From: Apostichopus japonicus
Lineage: Eukaryota > Echinodermata > Holothuroidea > Aspidochirotida > Stichopodidae
Direction of reading: 5' to 3'
Assembly: GCF_037975245.1 (NCBI RefSeq)
Contig: NC_092562.1
Coordinates: 25,293,054-25,357,053, forward strand
DNA length: 64,000 bases
Positions 58,101 through 64,000 of this stretch are shown piece after piece. Each line of letters starts with the position of its first letter. The first letter of the stretch is position 1. The notes beneath the pieces are model-generated. The model saw only the letters and a list, made by a program, of their open reading frames with translations. It was not told where the DNA came from and ran no database searches. A program made the translations under genes and the position numbers.

Positions 58101-60326
58101 CGGTCACTGTTCCTTTTCCAACAGACAAACACCACAGGTCAAAGTTTTCTATGGCATAAATGAGAAGGCGACCACTGGTTGTTAACTTGAATACCTGTGC
58201 AAAGCAACCATGATACAACACCACAAAATTTTGTATAGCCCGAGTGCGAACATGAAAGTATATTATGTCCACAACATGGGTCAAATAATTAAACTTCTGC
58301 ATTGCAAAAGTTACAATTGTTTTTTCTTTTACAAATAAATACAAGGCCATCAACTTGGATCACATTTATTTTCGATGGTCAAATTTGTATACATGTCCAA
58401 TATTACCAGTACCTCGAATGGCCTGGAAAAGAGCTCTGGCCGTCTGAAAACCACAATTTAGCAGTATCGAACAATCTGACGAAGACTAAAGATTACAATG
58501 ACCAAAAAAAAAAAAATGGTGGACATTATGCACTGCTAATTTTATTAGCTGTTTTGTAAAATGTCTTTCAGGACTTCAACTAAATATTTTAATATTTGTG
58601 GGTTTTTTTGGCATGTGGTCACAGTAATATCCTGACAGGACCAGACAATTTCTGTGACCCTGGATTTGATAGTTTGACAGGATTTTCCAGTCCCTAGTTC
58701 CTTTTGGCATCCCATATTGTACTTGGTTCCCCCCCCCTCCTCCCTCCCAAAAAATACAAAAAAATCTTATGGCTCCTCAACATGAAGCTACTAAAACATG
58801 ACACCTACCCATCTTCCAGCAGAGTGTTATGGTCAACAATATCCTTGAGTGGTACTGCCATCCTTCCTGGTATCCTTCCAAACAGAGACTTGCACACTGG
58901 AAAAGCATGGCGAGTGGGATGGACACTTCCTCTGAGCTGTTTCAGGGGAGAAAAAAAGGGGGGGGGGGGAAGGTGAAAAGGACAAAGTTCCATCAACAGT
59001 CATTTCTCTGGCTAAATTAAGGTAAAGTTTACTAACATGTATTGAAACTTTATTCTGAAGAATATCTGGCAATACAGTATATGCCTAGTTTAGATTTAAC
59101 ATTTCGAGTAACTTATATTATCAATTGATATTATAACTATAATATTTATATCAAAATAAAACAAAACTGGTAGCAAACTGCTTATCCATAAAAGAGCCTG
59201 TGTAAGACGATGTGTTAATTAAAGAGGGTCTGACATTTCCATCCTAACAGGATTTTCTTCAGAGGTTGAAATATTTAGATATATATTACTTAAAATCAAA
59301 GTTTATTTACAGTGTGCAATAGCATTTAAACAAGTTTGGTGGAGATGAAGAGCTGTGCAGCTCGATCATATATCATGCACTAGGGTGGAGGGAGAAGGTT
59401 AGGGTTAATTTTATGTGAAATTTATCCAATACCTTTTCAGGTAATTATCTTTAGTGGTTGAATACTCTACCTAAATCCAGCCTGATTAAATTTACAAAAT
59501 GCTTATCCAAGGTATTTGTGATGGACAACTAGGCCTAGCCTATTTAATGTGCAAACTTGGCCAACTTCTTCAGTTTTCCCTAGGCTATGCAAGTTCGGAG
59601 AAATAGCAGAATACCCCGCAATTCATATACACAGGGTAAGCAGGGTATGCTGCAATTAAGCAGCAAGTTCCTAAGTAATCATTGTGCCTAGGGCAAATAA
59701 AAACTTATTATTACAATTTTTAGTGAATGTTTCAAAAGTTTCCTAACATTTTGATTTGTGTATACCATTAATGCAAAACTTTAATACATGGACCAATTTT
59801 AAAAGAGTAAAAGTAGGCCTAGCAAACAAGTCACGTTTACAGTGAGTATTGGAAGTTAGTTCCACTGAGTGAGAGCTTTGTGTAGGCCTAAGGTACTTTT
59901 CAACATTTACTGTAGCCTAGGTGCTGAACTGATAACAGTTGCGACTTTTGGGGTAGGCCTAGTAAACGCAAAACTTACAAATCCGATTGAGTGAACGTTT
60001 GGCTAGGTAAACGTAATTCTTGGTTAGGACTCTGGGGTCGAATAGATTGGCCTACAGTAGCCTAGGCTTGGCTTGCTGAAGCCTAGTCAGAGTCTGACAC
60101 TTAGGCTAGGCTGGGATAATGTTAGGCTAGGCTGACAAGTTTCACTACGACGTTACATCCCGCATTGAATTTATATATGTTTCAGCCCATAAAAACAGCC
60201 AAATTGGGAAACAATAACCTCTGTCACTACCTGTCTCATTTGCAGACGATGAACAACGTTATAACTGCCAAAAAGACGGCCCCTTGAACAGGATATACAG
60301 GGAAAGTGGTTTGTTGATCCCGCCAT
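49141..60326 (-). CDS. DCAF15: DDB1- and CUL4-associated factor 15 (spliced, 856 aa)
   Basis: Eleven minus-strand exons join in frame (2,571 nt): 60326-60231, 58936-58809, 57809-57665, 57064-56961, 55855-55719, 54472-53150, 52764-52670, 52137-52009, 51518-51409, 50877-50822, 49388-49141. DCAF15 is the substrate receptor of a CUL4-DDB1-DDA1 ubiquitin ligase. Matches to the family run end to end: the N-terminal helical DDB1-binding region (PLKDIVD, then GFSKDGQFVISYT), the HWWKF strand, a VCSWPTD segment, a zinc site C184-x2-C187 with C231-x2-H234, and FPGFSPIH-VVLN. The conserved C-terminal half follows (ITLDAEHYICDAI, ATWGKRYISFTDYDMNILD, FAWNLKTGTYETL, LTNEA). Exon 6 encodes about 350 extra, mostly disordered residues, making it longer than the human protein (about 600). 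Start: the ATG at 60326 sits in AAAATGGCGG. The donor after exon 3 appears to be GC. The extreme C-terminus reads into a LINE tail. Confidence 0.95.
49588..49940. repeat. 48-bp minisatellite in the last DCAF15 intron
   Basis: In the right part a 48-bp unit (from CCTAGGACAGTAGGGTGCCT to AAAGTTATGGTG) repeats at least three times with one or two changes. The left part consists of shorter, more diverged GGGTGCTTAAG-type units. The array appears to have grown from a shorter ancestral motif. Confidence 0.85.
50158..50509. mobile_element. DNA-transposon-like element with inverted ends
   Basis: The left end (TTTAGTACTCAGGGTTATAGC) and right end (CTATAACCCTGTTAGTACTAAA) are inverted copies. The 350-bp interior contains CCGGCCGGCGGCGGCCGG and a second GCCGGCCGGC, a GGGCCCCTGGACCCCCGG segment and a GCTTCGCTCGCTACGCTTCG segment. 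It is noncoding, in the last intron of DCAF15. The strongly G/C-rich interior contrasts with the AT-rich surroundings. Confidence 0.7.
52837..52934. repeat. 13-bp minisatellite
   Basis: About seven copies of GTGGGTAAGAGGT with minor changes, in DCAF15 intron 6 about 70 bases upstream (minus-strand sense) of the exon starting at 52764. On the minus strand it is CTCTTACCCAC, pyrimidine-rich, close to the acceptor. Confidence 0.85.
55323..55817 (-). repeat. DCAF15: three 165-bp tandem copies covering DCAF15 exon 5
   Basis: Units start at 55323, 55488 and 55653 (each beginning ATGCATTCATCAT or its equivalent), exactly 165 bp apart. The rightmost copy holds most of exon 5, which extends to its own acceptor at 55856-55857. 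The other two copies hold the same 3' part of the exon and a donor-like site (GTAAAT in copy 2, GTTAAT in copy 1) but not the original acceptor. The two copy-to-copy differences checked in the exon part are synonymous (CCA/CCG and ACA/ACC). Each extra copy keeps the zinc-site C-P-T-C codons. Confidence 0.93.
56103..56194. repeat. 44-bp tandem duplication in DCAF15 intron
   Basis: Two copies of CACTGAAGTTGGCA plus a GTGACCAAGGCTAAC segment, 44 bases apart, differing at two or three positions. Intronic between DCAF15 exons 4 and 5. Confidence 0.85.
59520..60140. other. AGGCCTA-motif cluster in DCAF15 intron 1
   Basis: Short TAGGCCTA and CCTAGGCT-like motifs recur more than a dozen times (for example near 59530, 59815, 59885, 59955, 60060 and 60100). 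It is adjacent to the presumed promoter side of DCAF15. A similar cluster occurs near the presumed 5' end of the zinc-finger gene at 24,950-25,600. Confidence 0.5.
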
Positions 60327-60352
60327 TTTGGAAAGATGGCGGTATTTCAAAT
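60324..60352 (-). promoter_or_regulatory. DCAF15: YY1-type motifs at the DCAF15 start
   Basis: AAAATGGCGG on the minus strand includes the start codon, and AAGATGGCGG on the plus strand lies about 10 bases further. Two opposed YY1-like cores at a start site are typical of housekeeping promoters with a short 5' UTR. Promoter activity is inferred. Confidence 0.4.
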
Positions 60353-60635
60353 TGCGCCTTGAAATAGACACTACGCTTTCTCGTTCATAGGGAACGCCAA
60401 AGCGACGTCGAACAGGTGACGTACCGCATTAAATTGTGTCACACTCTCTAAATTCGTCCAATTCGTCACTTTTAAGCAAACATAAAAGTGTTAACTGGAA
60501 TATCCTATCCACCACAGGATTGGTGAGGGCTTGGCCTGCCATAGCCACTGCAGATTTCCATATCATGACTGTTTAGATTTGGAGCTAGAAGAGGAGTCTT
60601 ACTGAACCCCAATCGTTCCGTCTACTCGCCAGGAC
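60353..60635. other. 5' flank of DCAF15, nothing else recognised
   Basis: Unique-looking sequence upstream of the minus-strand gene, with GACGTCG and GGTGACGTAC motifs near 60404-60422 that resemble CRE half-sites. No reading frame of interest and no repeat. Confidence 0.4.
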
Positions 60636-61998
60636 AAGGGCGGCAGAACCAAGGGGGGGGGGTGGGGCACAGGGGGCACGTGCCCCACTTTTCCTCAGGT
60701 TAAAAATGTGCCCATTTTCTACAAAAAAATTGTACTATTGATAACCTTATTAGGTCAGCGATATTTCAGTAAGAGATCTAATCCCAATTTAGAACTATCA
60801 GGGGCGTAGCCAGTATGTAGCACTTTAGGCCCGACCTACACTTTTTTTGGCCAAGTTATCTTTTTTTCTTTAAAAACACATAATTGCTGGACGAGTTTAA
60901 GAGTCTAGACAGGAAAACTATTGAAATAAACATAGCAAGATTATGGCTAAATTAGGTGACCTATATTCTTCTGTCATCTAGACTGTCATTTCTATCGCGT
61001 GCCGTTTCATTCAACACTCTACCCGCCGAAAAAAAGACTAGGATCCGATCTTGTTAGTTGTTAAACATCTAGTTAAGAACCCGTTTACGCAGATAAAATT
61101 TCAGTTGAGAAACATTCCACAGTCAAATAAGCCTATCGTTGATTAACAGACTTTATATGTATATAGCTGCAGCATTTGGTTGCCTGTTGTTGTCACGATC
61201 GGCGCTCCAAGTTCCAAAACAGCCTTTTCGATAAACATTTACTAGCTACAGTTGTATCAAAGACAATTACTGGCTATAGTTGTATCAAAGACATTTCTGG
61301 CCTATCTTTGTATCTACAAGTATCAGAAGTTGAAAAGTAAGACTATTCTGTACATGTACCTTGCTAATTTTAAATACATTATGTAGTATTGAATTACGTA
61401 CTATTTTAACTCGTTTTTTTTTTTGGGGGGGGTTTAATAGTGACATTGAATGAGGTGTCTCAAGTTAGCAAGAGGCCAGGGAACCAGAATGAACACTCGG
61501 GAAGGGCCGTTTCCGGCCATCTGAGGGGTTTCAAAAACCAAAATTTTCATGTACTCTCAGCGCCAACCGATGGTGGCGCTCCGCTCAGATTGTCGTGCCT
61601 ACAACTTTGCAAATCATGGCTACTCCCTGACAATTAATGAATTTCTGTGGGTTAAACTCAAAGCTATTTCGAATGGAAAAAAATTGTAAAGCTCTTAACA
61701 AGAAATAAACTCTAATTCGGCAGATTCCTACTTTAGCATCTAGCATGATTTCACCTCATTTTGTCTCGAAAGAAAACTTGTTCCTTGTTTCCCAATTTGC
61801 ACATTGGATATCTGTTTTTTTGAAGGTGGTGGGGGGGGGGGGGCGTTGATGGAGTGATGTGTATACGCAAATAAGATAATACAATAAGAGTTATAAGGGT
61901 ACTCAATATCAGTCCAATCGAATTTCTGCAAAGTGCCCTTTGACGTCGGTGCCCCCCCCCCCTCCCCAGATTAAAAGTGCTTCCGCCGCCCTTGCGCC
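60636..61998. mobile_element. 1.36-kb composite element with inverted AAGGGCGGC ends
   Basis: The left edge reads ACAAGGGCGGCAGAA followed by a G-run and GGGGCACGTGCCCC. The right edge reads a C-run, then CTTCCGCCGCCCTTGCG, the inverse of the left. Inside are a CAGGGGCGTAGCCAG element end near 60800, a copy of the GATGGTGGCGCTCCGC repeat (61498-61600) and another G-run near 61831, so other elements are nested in it. No transposase-like frame. Confidence 0.55.
61498..61600 (+). repeat. copy of the GATGGTGGCGCTCCGC repeat
   Basis: Same order of blocks as the copy at 29376: CGGGAAGGGCCGTTTCCGGC, an AAAATTTTCATGTAC spacer, then GCGCCAACCGATGGTGGCGC and a CCGCTCAGATTGT end. Nested in the composite element around it. 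Confidence 0.8.
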
Positions 61999-62584
61999 AG
62001 GAGATGTATCTCCATTTAGTCTAAGAGATTTTAAAATGCTTTATATCACCTTCAGTTCTCCTGTTGTTAAATTTATGTAATTTCACAAAGAGACAGGAAG
62101 AAAGCAAACATTAATGATGTTGACTGAAAATATTCCGAATAAATACTTCATTAGGTCATCATATATCTTAGGTACATTTGAACTTCCAAGCGGCGGTATA
62201 ATTATAGTTCCATGATACGTACTTTTTACGTATTTTATACGTATTTTATACGTATTTTACTATACGGACCTACATCCTTAAAATAATACTACGATATTAT
62301 TAAGAAAAGAACGGGTCAGGCCAAGATATGATATAAAGAGTTCTTGACCAGTGAATAAGCAAGCGCGGGGATATGGGAGTAGGTTTGGGTGTTATAGGGT
62401 TGTAACCCCCCCCCTCATTTTCAACCCTTGAAAATTAAACTAGTTGTTAACACAACGATGCTTAAGATATTTTGTTCTGGAGAAGCAGCCCCAGACCCTC
62501 TAAACGGTTGTAGACGTCAACGACATCTGATCCACTCCCATTTCTTCCTACAATCATGAAACCGTCCCTGATAAGAGAACAGTA

Positions 62585-62740
62585 TCATGCGCGTATCCAG
62601 GATTTTCTAACCCGGGGGCGCGAATTACTATCTAAGCGGAGCGCCACCATCGGTTGGCGCGGAGCGTACAAGAAAATTTCTGGTTTTGATACCCCCCAGA
62701 TCACCGGAAATGGCACTTCTCGGGCTTGAAAATGACCAAC
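62585..62740 (-). repeat. reverse copy of the GATGGTGGCGCTCCGC repeat
   Basis: Read on the minus strand it gives CAAGCCCGAGAAGTGCCATT, a TTTCTTGTACGC spacer, CGCGCCAACCGATGGTGGCG and CCGCTTAGATAGT. It is followed by ATGCGCGTATCCAGGA on the plus strand, a variant of the GGGGCGTAGC end. Longest and cleanest copy in the window. Confidence 0.8.
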
Positions 62741-63261
62741 CAGATGTACACTTTTGCCTGAGAACCAAGTATTTCCCAAAAGTTTTTTTCCATCCATAAC
62801 CTTTTTGAAGATTGTCACCAGTCACACATCATGTTCGACCTCATCGCATGTCCTATGGATCATTGCTTTTGTAGGTTATTCTACGTCACGGCCCACAATA
62901 TCTGAAAGCCCCACTTTTCAAGGTTTTAAGCCCATTACTTGTTGAGAATTTGAAAATTCACTTTTCTCGTGAATAAAATCACTTCAAAACATACCCATAA
63001 TGTTGCACAAAATTCAATCTATAGACAACCAATATAGAAAAACCTCCTTGAACCCCTAACAGACAGGTCAAAATTGAACTATTAGAGGAAAGTATGAGGA
63101 AGAATGTTGGTGAGGAAATTTTCGAAAATTCCGACACAGTTAATTTATTGGTGTAGAAATATTAAAACCTCTTATAATGGCTTTTACAAAACGTCGTTGA
63201 AGGAACAGAAAAATAGCAGATATTTCCGATATCAGGTATATCGAAACCGAACACTTCACTC

Positions 63262-63690
63262 ATAGGCGTAGGTCCCGTAGGAGGCGGGGCTGCAGCCCCC
63301 CCCCTAATGTTTTCCCATTTTTTTCTGGCACCTACTGAAAGAAAAATAAATAGCAATGAATAGCTTAAAATTATCTCCTTGGTAATTTAAATAAAGTTCT
63401 AAGCTTAGCCGACATTACTACTGTAAAAGAGAGTTTTGACATAAATGGATCTGTATGCTTTTTCTCCATCTACATAAGACATTTCGTTGTTTACATTAGA
63501 ATCCGGCGGTATACTGTGCAACTTTCACGGACCGTGCGGTACGCGATGCCATACAATGTAATGACCGATCTTGCCTATATGATATTGGCATCGACATGTT
63601 GAATGCGCGCTCAGCGCGCGAAAAATTTTGTCTTTTTTTTCGGGCAAGTCATTACAGCCCCCAAATCCAATCTGGCTCCTACGCCTTTGA
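63262..63690. mobile_element. element with inverted AGGCGTAGG ends
   Basis: The left end TAGGCGTAGGTCCCGTAGGAGG and right end GGCTCCTACGCCTTTGA are inverted. A C-run lies just inside the left end, and CAGCCCCCAAATCC just inside the right. The ends resemble the GGGGCGTAGC family. The interior holds GCGCGCTCAGCGCGCG and no coding frame. Confidence 0.6.
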
Positions 63691-63792
63691 CTACACACAT
63701 TGACAGCTTTTGAGGCTGTTCATCGTGGAACATGCATTTCAATGCTCATTGATATGATGTTATATCTGCTCTTTGCTTTACAAATTCGAACA

Positions 63793-63925
63793 GGCTTGTA
63801 GCGAGTAATTGCCAAGGGAGGGCGAAGCCTGTAGGCAAACTATGAGTTGGCGCGAAGCGTACAAGAAAAATTTTGGCCGCAAATGCCTCCCAGATCGCTG
63901 GAAATGACACTTCCCAGGCCTTGTA
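63793..63925 (-). repeat. diverged reverse copy of the GATGGTGGCGCTCCGC repeat
   Basis: Retains the CTTGTACGCTTCGCGCCAAC and GGAAGTGTCATTTCC blocks on the minus strand. The GGTGGCGC core is replaced by a G/A-rich segment with GGCGAAGCCTGTAGG. Fifth copy of this family in the window. Confidence 0.6.
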
Positions 63926-64000
63926 AGTTGCATCTAAGCATTGTCTATTTTGAAATTACTAGCGATGTCATAAAGAAAATTTGCTCGGGGGGAGGGGGCG

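Overview
The window is animal nuclear DNA. It has intron-split genes with GT-AG junctions, non-LTR retrotransposon and SINE remnants, many minisatellites and long G or C runs in an AT-rich background. A FREM1-like Calx-beta plus C-type lectin gene, a DCAF15 orthologue and invertebrate-type repeats suggest a marine invertebrate deuterostome. An echinoderm, perhaps a sea cucumber, is my best guess, but species was not established from sequence alone.

Layout. (1) 1-14,600, plus strand: a gene for a predicted 2,494-residue disordered and coiled-coil protein, nearly all in one 7.3 kb exon, with a CRE/CCAAT-type promoter candidate near 750-792 and a minisatellite in its 3' UTR. (2) 17,443-22,277, minus strand: an 887-residue eight-finger C2H2 zinc-finger protein whose last exon encodes 19 uninterrupted hexapeptide repeats; its untranslated 5' end probably reaches about 26 kb. 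It converges on gene 1. (3) 24-32.5 kb: repeat-rich DNA with a LINE reverse-transcriptase relic, an inverted-repeat element, a tRNA-derived SINE and a minisatellite. (4) 32,604-39,515, plus strand: a seven-exon secreted Calx-beta/C-type lectin protein of 417 residues in which every intron is phase 1. (5) 39.6-48.7 kb: no firm gene; a near-perfect 87-bp palindrome, G/C-rich mobile elements, a minisatellite of over 1 kb with a 165-bp higher-order period, and an unrecognised coding-like segment. (6) 49,141-60,326, minus strand: an eleven-exon DCAF15 orthologue (856 residues), the substrate receptor of a CUL4-DDB1 ubiquitin ligase. One exon sits in a threefold 165-bp tandem repeat, and the last codons seem to come from an antisense LINE tail. 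(7) 60.4-64 kb: nested dispersed repeats.

The four genes do not form an operon or an obvious pathway: a structural or cytoskeletal-looking protein, a nuclear DNA-binding protein, a secreted matrix/lectin protein and a ubiquitin-ligase receptor. Gene models were spliced by hand from frame continuity and GT/AG (one GC/AG) junctions, and all four close without frame errors. The most interesting signals are the hexapeptide-repeat tail, the DCAF15 exon triplication, the transposon-derived DCAF15 C-terminus, the palindrome, and the family of elements sharing a GGGGCGTAGC end.
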